Below, one piece after another: positions 7,548-15,049 of a stretch of DNA of 53,374 nt. Every line of letters starts with the position of its first letter. Positions within the stretch are counted from its first letter, which is position 1. Origin of the DNA: Eubacteriales bacterium (GTDB lineage: Bacteria; Bacillota; Clostridia; Acetivibrionales; JANLFN01); contig JANLFN010000005.1 of NCBI GenBank assembly GCA_024655885.1, positions 180,007-233,380 of the forward strand, given 5' to 3'. A program made the translations under genes and the position numbers. The notes under the pieces were generated by a model. That model was given only the letters and a program-made list of their open reading frames with translations. It made no database searches and was not told the DNA's origin.

Positions 7548-8429
7548 ATGAGAAAAGTTATTGTGGCTGCAACCCAGATGGGCTGCTCCAGGGATGTAAC
7601 GGAAAATATTGCAAAAGCGGAAGAATTGGTGCGCAGTGCCTCTCAAAAAGGTGCCGGCATCATATTGCTGCAGGAGCTTTTTGAAATGCCTTATTTCTGC
7701 CAGAAGGAAGAATTGGAATTTTACCGTTATGCGTCGGAGCTGGAGAGAAATAGGGCCGTAAACCATTTTAAGCCCATAGCCAGGAAATTAAAAGTGGTGC
7801 TGCCCATAAGCTTTTATGAAAAAAAGAATAATGCCAGATATAATTCGGTGGCGGTAATCGATGCGGACGGCGAAATCCTTGGCGTATATAGAAAGACTCA
7901 TATACCCGACGGTCCCGGTTATGAAGAAAAGTATTATTTCAATCCGGGGGATACGGGGTTTAAAGTGTGGAACACCCGGTACGGAAAAATAGGCGTGGGC
8001 GTTTGCTGGGACCAATGGTTTCCCGAATCCGCCAGGTGCATGGCGCTTATGGGTGCTGAGGTTTTACTGTATCCGACGGCCATCGGGTCTGAACCCGGGG
8101 AACCGGGGGTGGACTCGAAAAATCACTGGCAAATTTGCATGCAGGGGCATGCAGCGGCCAATATTATCCCTGTGGTGGCATCAAACAGGATCGGAACCGA
8201 GCACTTCAAAGACTCTGCCATCACCTTTTACGGCTCATCCTTTATTACCGACCATAAAGGAGAAATTGTCGCCCAGGCAGACCGAACCACCGAGACCGTA
8301 TTGCTGTCCGAATTCGATCTTGACGAAATAGAAATGTACAGGGCATCATGGGGAGTTTTCAGGGATAGGAGGCCTGAAATGTATAAACTCATTATGACAT
8401 GTGACGGAGATACAAATGGAGATTATTAA
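7548..8429 (+). CDS. aguB: N-carbamoylputrescine amidase
   Basis: AguB is a nitrilase-fold amidohydrolase that releases ammonia and carbon dioxide from N-carbamoylputrescine, yielding putrescine. The 293-residue protein shows the catalytic triad at Glu43 (LLQELFEMPYF), Lys116 (RKTHIPDGPGYEEKYYF) and Cys153 (GVCWDQWFPE). The GPGYEEKYYFNPG and CWDQWFPE variants separate AguB from general nitrilases. GGAGGG ends five to six bases before the ATG. The gene overlaps the following mnmM start by 14 bases, implying coupled translation. With aguA and speE this gives a complete route from agmatine to spermidine; arginine decarboxylase is not in the window. Confidence 0.95.
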   Translation: MRKVIVAATQMGCSRDVTENIAKAEELVRSASQKGAGIILLQELFEMPYFCQKEELEFYRYASELERNRAVNHFKPIARKLKVVLPISFYEKKNNARYNSVAVIDADGEILGVYRKTHIPDGPGYEEKYYFNPGDTGFKVWNTRYGKIGVGVCWDQWFPESARCMALMGAEVLLYPTAIGSEPGEPGVDSKNHWQICMQGHAAANIIPVVASNRIGTEHFKDSAITFYGSSFITDHKGEIVAQADRTTETVLLSEFDLDEIEMYRASWGVFRDRRPEMYKLIMTCDGDTNGDY

Positions 8430-8982
8430 AAATGCTCTCGGACAATCCCATCATTTAATCCGGTCGGTTGTGAAGCCGGGGGATATCGTAATAGACGCTA
8501 CGGCCGGAAATGGCCATGACACAGCATTCCTCGCAGAATTGGTGGGGAGCGGCGGAAAGGTCTACGCTTTCGATATTCAGGAACAGGCACTGCAGCAAAC
8601 AAGAGAGAGGTTAGCCGGACTTAAGCTTTTGGACAGGGTGGAGCTCATAAAAGACGGGCATCAGAATATGGACCGGTATGTTGCCGGAAAGGTAAAGGCT
8701 GTTATGTTCAACCTGGGATATTTGCCCGGGGGCGACCACCGCATCGGGACCAGGGGCGATACCACGGTGGCTGCCATATTAAAATCCATGGACCTGGTAG
8801 AAGTCAACGGAATTATCTCTATAGTTGTATATTACGGTGGAGACAGCGGATTTGAAGAAAAAGACCGGGTCATGGATTTAATCCGAAAAATCGATCATAG
8901 GCAGTTTACCGTGATGAAAACGGAATTTGTAAACCAGGTAAATTGCCCTCCTATTTTTGTCTGCATAGAAAAACTCTATTAA
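8416..8982 (+). CDS. mnmM: tRNA 5-aminomethyl-2-thiouridine methyltransferase (YtqB/MnmM)
   Basis: This 188-residue class I SAM-dependent methyltransferase belongs to the YtqB family. The Bacillus member, renamed MnmM, methylates the wobble uridine modification nm5s2U to mnm5s2U in tRNA. Motifs are VIDATAGNGHDTAFLAELVG (SAM-binding loop, about residues 26-45), VYAFDIQEQAL (ribose-binding acidic strand), VMFNLGYLPGGDH and IVVYYGGDSG. The start is ATG 8416: CGGAG lies seven bases upstream within the end of aguB. The longer reading from GTG 8401 has no site. Family recognition is strong; the substrate is transferred from Bacillus by family membership. Confidence 0.82.
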   Translation: MEIIKNALGQSHHLIRSVVKPGDIVIDATAGNGHDTAFLAELVGSGGKVYAFDIQEQALQQTRERLAGLKLLDRVELIKDGHQNMDRYVAGKVKAVMFNLGYLPGGDHRIGTRGDTTVAAILKSMDLVEVNGIISIVVYYGGDSGFEEKDRVMDLIRKIDHRQFTVMKTEFVNQVNCPPIFVCIEKLY

Positions 8983-9193
8983 ATCTGTTTTAAATAAAGT
9001 TAACACCAATGAATAATTACAAAAAATCACAATTTTATTATAGACAAATACTCTTGCTTAAAACACAAAATGCAGGATGACTATATATAAAATTCATAAA
9101 TATTTTTTAATTGCACAGGCATATTTTCTAAAATTCCAAAATATAAGTGAATACAAAAGACAAAGATGACAGCAATATAGGATCAAAATTATT

Positions 9194-9223
9194 TATTGCA
9201 AGTTGAATTAAAAAATATTGCAA
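9194..9223. repeat. Two TATTGCAA direct repeats, 22-base period
   Basis: TATTGCAA occurs at 9194-9201 and again at 9216-9223, exactly 22 bases apart, or about two helical turns. Both are just upstream of the accC -35 box at 9241, so they face the same side of the DNA as expected for a regulator dimer or two tandem sites. A related ATTGCA lies near 9112. Confidence 0.5.
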
Positions 9224-9240
9224 ATTTGTTGTATAAGGTA

Positions 9241-9269
9241 TTGATTTCGCCACTGTATTATGGTATATT
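9241..9269 (+). promoter_or_regulatory. SigA-type promoter with extended -10 for accC
   Basis: TTGATT (9241-9246) and TATATT (9264-9269) are 17 bases apart, with TGG directly before the -10, giving an extended -10 element. Transcription should begin near 9276, leaving a leader of about 260 bases before accC. Confidence 0.65.
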
Positions 9270-9302
9270 TTTATATAAGCTTATTGTGCTATCAGGAAGG
9301 TG

Positions 9303-9386
9303 ATGGACAGACTGAAAAAGGGAAAGGTGGACATGAAAAATGCACAGGAAAAAGGTAAATATGCAAGTTTATCTATAAGAGCCTGA
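9303..9386 (+). CDS. Possible 27-residue leader peptide upstream of accC
   Basis: An ATG at 9303 opens a 27-codon frame ending at TGA 9384-9386 (MDRLKKGKVDMKNAQEKGKY then ASLSIRA). It is rich in lysine. AGGAAGG (9294-9300) lies only two to three bases before the ATG, which is close; a second in-frame ATG at 9333 follows AGGTGG at a similarly short distance. It ends just before the paired stem-loops at 9401-9458, as a leader peptide in an attenuator would. It may equally be a chance frame in an untranslated leader. Confidence 0.3.
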   Translation: MDRLKKGKVDMKNAQEKGKYASLSIRA

Positions 9387-9400
9387 TGCAAGGTAATTAT

Positions 9401-9458
9401 GGCTTACGTGGAATAAGCCAGCATTTACGTGTTTTAGAAGGAGTAAATGTTGGTTTTT
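9401..9458 (+). promoter_or_regulatory. Stem-loop pair with terminator in the accC leader
   Basis: A first hairpin pairs GGCTTA (9401-9406) with TAAGCC (9414-9419). A second pairs CCAGCATTTAC (9418-9428) with GTAAATGTTGG (9443-9453), 11 pairs with one G-U, and is followed directly by TTTTT (9454-9458). The second is therefore a good intrinsic terminator inside the leader, 78 bases before accC. The two stems share bases 9418-9419, so they compete slightly. GGCTTA can also pair with AGCC upstream at 9380-9383. This is the layout of a transcription attenuator or unrecognised riboswitch. Confidence 0.6.
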
Positions 9459-9536
9459 ATATTATCCGGATACTCAAGAGCTGTTATATTCCGTGCTGGG
9501 TACTGGCATGTATTTTTAAGGCAGGTGTTGTTTTAA

Positions 9537-10979
9537 ATGTTTAAAAAGGTATTGGTGGCGAATAGAGGAGAAATAGCGGTTAGAATAATCAGGGCATTAA
9601 AGGAAATGAACATACACTCGGTGGCAATTTATTCCGATTGCGACAGGGACAGCCTGCACCGCATGTATGCCGATTCTTCATACCCGCTCCACGGGAATAA
9701 GGCTGCGGATACATATATGAATATGGAAAAAATATTGCGCATAGCTAAAGAGTCCAATGTGGATGCAATACACCCCGGTTACGGTTTCCTGGCCGAGAAC
9801 GAAGACTTTGCGGAACTTGTTGAAAAAAACGGGATTACCTTTATCGGACCTAAAAGCAAAACCATTGAGTTGATGGGCAATAAGATTGCAGCCAGAAAAA
9901 TGATGGCGGAAGCCGGCATACCCACTGTTCCGGGATCGGTTGGGGGAGTAGCCAGCTATGATGAGGCAAAGCGCATTGCGGATGCCATCGGATATCCTCT
10001 TTTAATAAAAGCGGCCGCCGGCGGAGGCGGTGTGGGAATGAGGGTGGTTCAAAAGCCGGAAGATTTGCAGGAAATGTTTGAAAGAGCACGGCACCAAGCT
10101 GAATCGGTATTTGGCGACGGGACCGTATTTATTGAAAAGTATATCGACGATGCAAGACATATCGAATTCCAGATCTTTGCCGACAAGTACGGAAATGTTG
10201 TGCATCTTGGGGATAGGGACTGTTCCATTCAGAGAAGGCATCAAAAAATCATTGAGGAGTCTCCGTCCTCCGCACTAGATGAAGCCACCAGAGAAAAGAT
10301 GGGGGAAGTTGCCGTCTCCATTGCAAGGGTTGCGGATTACCAAACGGCTGGAACCGTTGAATTTATATTCAGCAAAGGCGAGTTTTACTTTTTGGAAATG
10401 AATACCCGGCTACAGGTAGAGCACCCTGTTACCGAAATGCTGACGGGGATTGATATTGTCAAAACGCAAATCAGCCTGGCGGCAGGTAACCCGCTGCCCT
10501 TTACACAGGAAGAGATTCATTTCCGCGGGCATGCCATTGAGTGCAGAATATGTGCGGAAGACCCATTGAACGGCTTTATGCCTTCTCCTTCCAGGATTAC
10601 GGATTACCGTACCCCTGGAGGTATTGGTGTGCGTGTGGATTCAGGGGTTTATAAGAATTTCGAGATAACCTCCCATTATGATTCCATGATTTCCAAGCTG
10701 ATTGTGTGGGGAAGCACCAGGAAGGAAGCTGTGGCCAGAATGCAAAGGGCACTGCGGGAATATGTGATTACCGGCCCTAAAACGAATATTCCCTATTTGT
10801 GTGCAGTAATGGATTGCGGCGAATTTCAGTCAGGAACAATCAACACCAAATTTGTGGAAGAGCATCCTCAGCTTTTTGACACGGCGAAAGCCATATGCGA
10901 GCAGCTGTATGTGCCCTTTGGCGAAAAAAAAAGTGACTATATAGCCAGCATCGAATGGAGGCTGGGGTTTGCCCTGTAA
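9537..10979 (+). CDS. accC: Biotin carboxylase subunit
   Basis: Biotin carboxylase uses ATP and bicarbonate to carboxylate the biotin on a carrier protein. The 480-residue protein has the N-terminal MFKKVLVANRGEIAVRIIRA segment, the ATP-grasp glycine loop KAAAGGGGVGMRVV (about residues 158-171), RDCSIQRRHQKIIEESPS, the EMNTRLQVEHPVTE active-site motif, and the C-terminal biotin carboxylase domain (HAIECRICAEDP). It is about 30 residues longer than typical AccC at the C terminus. It has its own long leader and is separated by 446 bases from the carboxyltransferase gene, so it may be made in a different amount. It could serve acyl-CoA, pyruvate or acetyl-CoA carboxylation. Confidence 0.93.
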   Translation: MFKKVLVANRGEIAVRIIRALKEMNIHSVAIYSDCDRDSLHRMYADSSYPLHGNKAADTYMNMEKILRIAKESNVDAIHPGYGFLAENEDFAELVEKNGITFIGPKSKTIELMGNKIAARKMMAEAGIPTVPGSVGGVASYDEAKRIADAIGYPLLIKAAAGGGGVGMRVVQKPEDLQEMFERARHQAESVFGDGTVFIEKYIDDARHIEFQIFADKYGNVVHLGDRDCSIQRRHQKIIEESPSSALDEATREKMGEVAVSIARVADYQTAGTVEFIFSKGEFYFLEMNTRLQVEHPVTEMLTGIDIVKTQISLAAGNPLPFTQEEIHFRGHAIECRICAEDPLNGFMPSPSRITDYRTPGGIGVRVDSGVYKNFEITSHYDSMISKLIVWGSTRKEAVARMQRALREYVITGPKTNIPYLCAVMDCGEFQSGTINTKFVEEHPQLFDTAKAICEQLYVPFGEKKSDYIASIEWRLGFAL

Positions 10980-11188
10980 ACGGCGGAAGCGGCTGAAGAA
11001 CCCGGGGACCTGAGCCGGAAATCCGGGGGATACGATTGAATAATATTGAAGCAAGTGCAATTTCGGGATATAATGGTTTTACCCATCTTGGAATGGATGG
11101 GGTAAAGGATTTATGTTGGGAAAGGCGTATCCAGCCGCAACCAGGAAATATGATTTGAAAATATCTGATGAATGATTCAGGAAAAGGA

Positions 11189-11217
11189 TTGAAAAACCTA
11201 TAGATATAAAATAAAAT
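11189..11217 (+). promoter_or_regulatory. Candidate promoter ahead of the carboxyltransferase gene
   Basis: TTGAAA (11189-11194) and TAAAAT (11212-11217) are 17 bases apart. The predicted start near 11224 is only about ten bases before a strong terminator hairpin, so unregulated transcripts from here would stop almost at once. Confidence 0.5.
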
Positions 11218-11234
11218 TGTGATGCAGTAAAATT

Positions 11235-11267
11235 AAAATGCTTTGCCATGGATGTAAAGCATTTTTA
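11235..11267 (+). terminator. Intrinsic terminator between accC and carboxyltransferase gene
   Basis: AAAATGCTTT (11235-11244) pairs perfectly with AAAGCATTTT (11256-11265) around an 11-base loop, ending in a run of Ts. It may simply end accC transcripts, or act as a leader terminator for the promoter just upstream. Confidence 0.78.
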
Positions 11268-11425
11268 CTACCTGCAGTGCCATAAAATGCTTATAACTGG
11301 AAAATGTTTATAATAATTTTGGGAAATATGTAAATATTAAGGATGTCGCACTATGAGAACGGCAGGATTCAAGCAGCCGGATATGCGGAAGGAAAACAAT
11401 TCAGCAAAATGATGAGGTGAACTGG

Positions 11426-12976
11426 ATGCCGATACAGGATAAGATCAGCAGGTTGCGCGAGAAGAGAGAAGCTGTGGAGATGGGCGGCGGGGCCGATAAG
11501 ATTTCAAAGCAGCATGAAGTAGGAAAAATGACGGCCAGGGAGAGAATCCATATGCTGTTTGATGAAAACAGCTTTGTTGAACTGGATGCTTTTGTGGAAA
11601 CCAGGGGCATTGAATTCGATATGCAGAAAAAGAAGGTGCCCGGGGACGGCGTTGTCACAGGATATGGTTCGGTAAACGGGCGTCTGGTTTTTGTGTCTTC
11701 CCAGGATTTTACCGTTATGGGGGGGTCTCTGGGGGAGATGCATGCAAAAAAAATTACGAAAGTAATGGATATGGCCATGAAGACAGGAGCTCCCTTTATA
11801 AGCATCAACGACTCAGGGGGAGCAAGAATAGAGGAAGGTATCGCCGCGCTGGGCGGTTTTGGAGACATTTTTTACAGGAACACCATCGCTTCCGGCGTAA
11901 TCCCTCAGATATCGGTAATTATGGGCCCATGTGCCGGTGGGGCCGTTTATTCGCCTGCCATTACCGACTTTGTTTTTATGGTGGAAAAAACAAGCCAGAT
12001 GTTTATAACGGGGCCCCAAGTAATTAAAACCGTTACCGGGGAGGATGTAAGTTTTGAAGAGCTGGGTGGGGCGGACACCCACAACTCCGTAAGCGGTGTA
12101 GCGCATTTCAAGCACGCAAGCGAGCAGGAGTGCATAGCAGAAATCAAAAGGCTGCTGAGCTTCCTCCCTGACAATAACCTGACAGATCCGCCCAGGTATC
12201 CATGCAGCGACGATTTGAACAGGCTGGAGGAAAAACTGGATGAAATTGTACCGGAGGATGCCAACAAGCCTTATGACATGCTGGAAATAATTCAAAGAGT
12301 GGCGGATCATGGAGACTTTTTCGAGATTCAAAAGCATTTTGCTAAAAACATACTTATAGGCTTTATCCGCATAAATGGAAGTACAGTGGGCGTAATTGCA
12401 AACCAGCCTAAGTTCATGGCCGGTGTGCTGGATGTGAATTCCTCGGACAAAGCGGCGCGGTTTGTGCGCTTCTGTGACGCTTTTAATATTCCCCTTCTGA
12501 CATTTACCGACGTTCCCGGATACCTGCCCGGGGTAGAGCAGGAACACAGCGGGGTCATCCGGCATGGCGCAAAGATTTTGTATGCTTTCTCAGAGGCAAC
12601 TGTGCCCAGAATCAATGTGATTGTCAGAAAGGCCTATGGCGGAGCGTATATAGCCATGAACAGCAAGCACCTGGGGGCCGATATGGTCTTTGCATGGCCT
12701 TCGGCGGAAATCGCGGTAATGGGGCCCGACGGGGCGGCAAACATTATATTCAAAAAGGAAATCGCAGCGGCTCCTGACCCGGGGGAAGCAAAAAGCAAGA
12801 GGATCCAGGAGTACAGGGAGAGGTTTTCAAACCCGTATGTCGCTGCTTCGCTGGGGTACGTGGATGATGTAATCGAGCCTTCCACCACAAGAATAAGAAT
12901 TATTAATGCCTTGCAAATGCTGGCTGGGAAGCGTGAAAAAAGGCCTGCCAAAAAACATGGAAATATACCGCTGTAA
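11426..12976 (+). CDS. Acyl-CoA carboxylase carboxyltransferase subunit (12S/PccB/MmdA type)
   Basis: This crotonase-fold subunit moves the carboxyl group between biotin and an acyl-CoA, normally propionyl-CoA/methylmalonyl-CoA. The 516-residue length and order fit: N-terminal EMGGGADKISKQHEVGKMTA, the first oxyanion region SINDSGGARIEEGIAAL, GPCAGGAVYSPAITDF, and the C-terminal half with FTDVPGYLPGVEQEHSGVIR and RKAYGGAYIAMNSKHLGAD. ATG 11426 is six bases after GAGGTG; the computed GTG at 11417 overlaps that site. It is followed by a biotin carrier and a 5S-type subunit, so it is part of a composite carboxylase/transcarboxylase. Propionyl-CoA preference is from family, not proven. Confidence 0.88.
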   Translation: MPIQDKISRLREKREAVEMGGGADKISKQHEVGKMTARERIHMLFDENSFVELDAFVETRGIEFDMQKKKVPGDGVVTGYGSVNGRLVFVSSQDFTVMGGSLGEMHAKKITKVMDMAMKTGAPFISINDSGGARIEEGIAALGGFGDIFYRNTIASGVIPQISVIMGPCAGGAVYSPAITDFVFMVEKTSQMFITGPQVIKTVTGEDVSFEELGGADTHNSVSGVAHFKHASEQECIAEIKRLLSFLPDNNLTDPPRYPCSDDLNRLEEKLDEIVPEDANKPYDMLEIIQRVADHGDFFEIQKHFAKNILIGFIRINGSTVGVIANQPKFMAGVLDVNSSDKAARFVRFCDAFNIPLLTFTDVPGYLPGVEQEHSGVIRHGAKILYAFSEATVPRINVIVRKAYGGAYIAMNSKHLGADMVFAWPSAEIAVMGPDGAANIIFKKEIAAAPDPGEAKSKRIQEYRERFSNPYVAASLGYVDDVIEPSTTRIRIINALQMLAGKREKRPAKKHGNIPL

Positions 12977-13024
12977 GCGGTAGCAATGTACGACGAAACT
13001 ATTATAGTGCTTAGGAGGAAGAGA

Positions 13025-13402
13025 ATGAAAAAGTTTTTAATAAAAGTAAACGGTACACCCTATGAAGTAGAAGTTGAGGAAGTAAAGGAAAATGTGCCCG
13101 TCCAACCGGCCGCAGAAACCGTAAATACCGTTGCGCCCACGCCGGCCCCTGCGCCTGCAGTTGAAAAAAAGGCCTTTACACCTGCGGGGGCCGTAGAGGT
13201 TACCGCACCCATGCCGGGTACGGTTTTAAAGGTCAATGTGAGTGAAGGGGATATGGTAAAGAAGGGGCAGGCATTACTGATACTGGAAGCCATGAAGATG
13301 GAAAACGAAATCAGCGCCCCGGCGGACGGAAAAGTTGTGGCCGTCCATGTAGCTAAGGGGAAGTCGGTTAATGTGGGGGATGTAATGGTTGTGCTGGGAT
13401 AA
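13025..13402 (+). CDS. Biotin carboxyl carrier protein
   Basis: A 125-residue carrier that shuttles carboxyl groups on a covalently bound biotin. It begins with MKKFLIKVNGTPYEVEVEEV, has a flexible Pro/Ala-rich linker (about residues 25-50), then the biotinyl domain (55-125) with the attachment motif EAMKMENE; the biotinylated lysine is Lys91. Layout matches the gamma/1.3S subunits of methylmalonyl-CoA decarboxylases and transcarboxylases. ATG 13025 is six bases after AGGAGG (13013-13018); the longer computed reading from 12986 contains that site. It lies 48 bases after the carboxyltransferase gene. Confidence 0.92.
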   Translation: MKKFLIKVNGTPYEVEVEEVKENVPVQPAAETVNTVAPTPAPAPAVEKKAFTPAGAVEVTAPMPGTVLKVNVSEGDMVKKGQALLILEAMKMENEISAPADGKVVAVHVAKGKSVNVGDVMVVLG

Positions 13403-13447
13403 AACTGCATTGCTGCTGTCAGCAGGTTTAGCGGGAGGTTAAAAATC

Positions 13448-14974
13448 ATGGCTAGAATTGGAATTACCGAAACCGTTTTGAGAGATGCCCATCAGTCTTT
13501 AATAGCGACCCGAATGACAACCGAGGAAATGCTGCCCGTCCTTGAAAAATTGGACGAGGTAGGATACCATTCGCTGGAGGTGTGGGGAGGAGCCACCTTT
13601 GACTCCTGCCTCAGGTTTTTGGACGAAGACCCCTGGGAAAGACTGAGGATCATAAGAAGCAGGGTAAAGAAAACAAAGCTGCAGATGCTGCTGAGGGGCC
13701 AGAATATTTTGGCGTATAAACACTATGCAGACGATGTGGTGGAGTATTTTGTACAAAAAAGTGTGGCAAACGGAATTGACGTTGTCAGGATATTTGATGC
13801 ACTCAATGATGTGCGCAATATAGAGACCGCCATCAAGGCTTGCAAGAAGGAGGGCGGACATGCACAGGCCGCTTTTTCCTATACCATCAGTCCCGTCCAC
13901 AGCATCGAGCATTTTGTGAAAGTTGCAAAAATCATGGAAGAAATGGGTGCAGACTCTATCTGCATCAAGGATATGGCGGGGCTGCTGCTGCCCTATGCGG
14001 CGGATGAGCTGGTCAAAGCCCTCAAGGAAAACATAAAGGTGCCCATCCAGCTTCACACCCATTATTTTGCCGGGGTTGCATCCATGACGTACATCAAGGC
14101 CATTGAAGCCGGAGTGGATGTGGTGGATTGTGCAATATCCCCTTTATCCCTTGGAACGTCACAGCCTCCGACCGAGCCGCTGGTTGCTACATTGAAAAAC
14201 ACTCCCTACGATACAGGGCTGGATTTGGATTTGCTGAGTGAAATAGCCGATTATTTCAGGAGTTTAAAAGACAAGTACCTTGAAAGCGGACTGCTGGACA
14301 CCAAGGTGATGGGCGTGGACGTCAACGCGCTTAAGTACCAGATTCCCGGAGGCATGCTCTCCAATATGGTGTCCCAGCTAAAACAGTCCAATGCGATGGA
14401 TAAGTACAATGAAGTGCTGAAGGAGGTGCCGAGGGTCAGGGAGGATTTCGGATTTCCGCCTCTGGTAACTCCTACCAGTCAGATTGTGGGAACCCAGGCC
14501 GTGCTGAACGTAGTGATGGGCGAGCGGTATAAAATGGTACCCAAGGAATCTAAAGCCCTTGTCAAAGGGGAATACGGAAAAACACCCGCCCCCATACCGG
14601 AGGAAATTACAAAGAAAATACTGGGAGACGAGCAGCCCATTACCTGCAGGCCTGCCGACCTGATCGCCCCTGAGCTGGAGAATATAAAGGAACAGGTAAA
14701 GGAGTGGATGGAACAGGAGGAGGACGTGTTATCTTATGCCCTTTTCCCCCAGGTGGCAGAGACGTTTTTCAAACGCCGCGCCGAAAAAAGGAAAGGGCCG
14801 GAAGATAACCCCCCGGAGGAGAAAAAGGAGACCCTGAAAGAGGAAGAGGTTTTGGCAGCCATTTCCGCGACCGTTGTTTCAATGGAAACCAGGCCGGGCT
14901 ACAGGCTGGTGGTGAGGGATTACAAAAGGCTTCCCCAGACGGCTCCTGTATGGAACACTGCGGGCAGGCTATAA
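13448..14974 (+). CDS. Pyruvate/oxaloacetate carboxyltransferase subunit (5S/OadA/PycB type)
   Basis: This TIM-barrel enzyme transfers a carboxyl group between biotin and pyruvate, giving or using oxaloacetate. Signatures are ITETVLRDAHQSLIATRM, EVWGGATFDSCLRFLDEDPW, the metal-binding CIKDMAGLL and IQLHTHYFAG motifs, and the C-terminal PYC/OADA conserved region (PGGMLSNMVSQLKQ to TPTSQIVGTQAVLNV). It lacks a fused biotin domain, so it uses the separate carrier. No membrane OadB/MmdB subunit follows, which argues against a sodium pump and for a soluble transcarboxylase or pyruvate carboxylase. The last 60 residues (charged, then VSMETRPGYRLVVRDYKRLP) are an unusual tail. Confidence 0.9.
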   Translation: MARIGITETVLRDAHQSLIATRMTTEEMLPVLEKLDEVGYHSLEVWGGATFDSCLRFLDEDPWERLRIIRSRVKKTKLQMLLRGQNILAYKHYADDVVEYFVQKSVANGIDVVRIFDALNDVRNIETAIKACKKEGGHAQAAFSYTISPVHSIEHFVKVAKIMEEMGADSICIKDMAGLLLPYAADELVKALKENIKVPIQLHTHYFAGVASMTYIKAIEAGVDVVDCAISPLSLGTSQPPTEPLVATLKNTPYDTGLDLDLLSEIADYFRSLKDKYLESGLLDTKVMGVDVNALKYQIPGGMLSNMVSQLKQSNAMDKYNEVLKEVPRVREDFGFPPLVTPTSQIVGTQAVLNVVMGERYKMVPKESKALVKGEYGKTPAPIPEEITKKILGDEQPITCRPADLIAPELENIKEQVKEWMEQEEDVLSYALFPQVAETFFKRRAEKRKGPEDNPPEEKKETLKEEEVLAAISATVVSMETRPGYRLVVRDYKRLPQTAPVWNTAGRL

Positions 14975-14984
14975 AAAAGAAAAG

Positions 14985-15049
14985 ATAGACAAGGGGGACG
15001 GTTCTTCTGTCTGGCTTCGCCAGACAGAAGAACCGTCCCCCTTGTCTAT
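14985..15049. repeat. 31-bp perfect palindrome, REP-like element
   Basis: Bases 14985-15015 and 15019-15049 are perfect reverse complements around a three-base loop (TTC). The arm contains AAGGGGGACGGTTCTTCTG. Short GC-rich palindromes of this GGGGACGGTTCT type recur in clostridial and related genomes and resemble REP elements mobilised by Y1 (RAYT) transposases; this comes from memory. It sits between converging genes, includes the stop codon of the reverse-strand gene (15046-15048), and could double as a terminator, though no T tract follows. Confidence 0.75.

Larger units (their letters stand above)
8983..9536. other. Long AT-rich intergenic and leader region before accC
   Basis: This 554-base gap is strongly AT-rich in its first half, where I see no gene, RNA motif or clear terminator for mnmM. 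Its second half holds a 22-base-period direct repeat, a promoter, a short leader ORF, two stem-loops and a T tract, each listed separately. I could not match the leader to any riboswitch class I know. Confidence 0.7.
10980..11425. other. Intergenic region between accC and the carboxyltransferase gene
   Basis: This 446-base gap contains a promoter (11189-11217), an immediately following terminator (11235-11267) and a possible second -10 box (TATAAT at 11309-11314, no good -35). A 19-codon frame from ATG 11353 has only a weak ribosome site and I do not call it a gene. The first 200 bases show nothing I can identify. Confidence 0.65.

Noticed and set aside
9333-9460. Possible c-di-GMP riboswitch before accC, suggested by GCACAGG
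   Set aside because: Only GCACAGG matches; the conserved GGACGCAAAGC block and tetraloop receptor are absent.
11353-11412. 19-codon frame ahead of the carboxyltransferase gene
   Set aside because: The ribosome site is weak and the composition ordinary; a chance frame is more likely.
11401-12615. Several long reverse-strand ORFs across the carboxyltransferase gene
   Set aside because: They mirror the codon pattern of the forward gene, lack ribosome sites and match nothing known.
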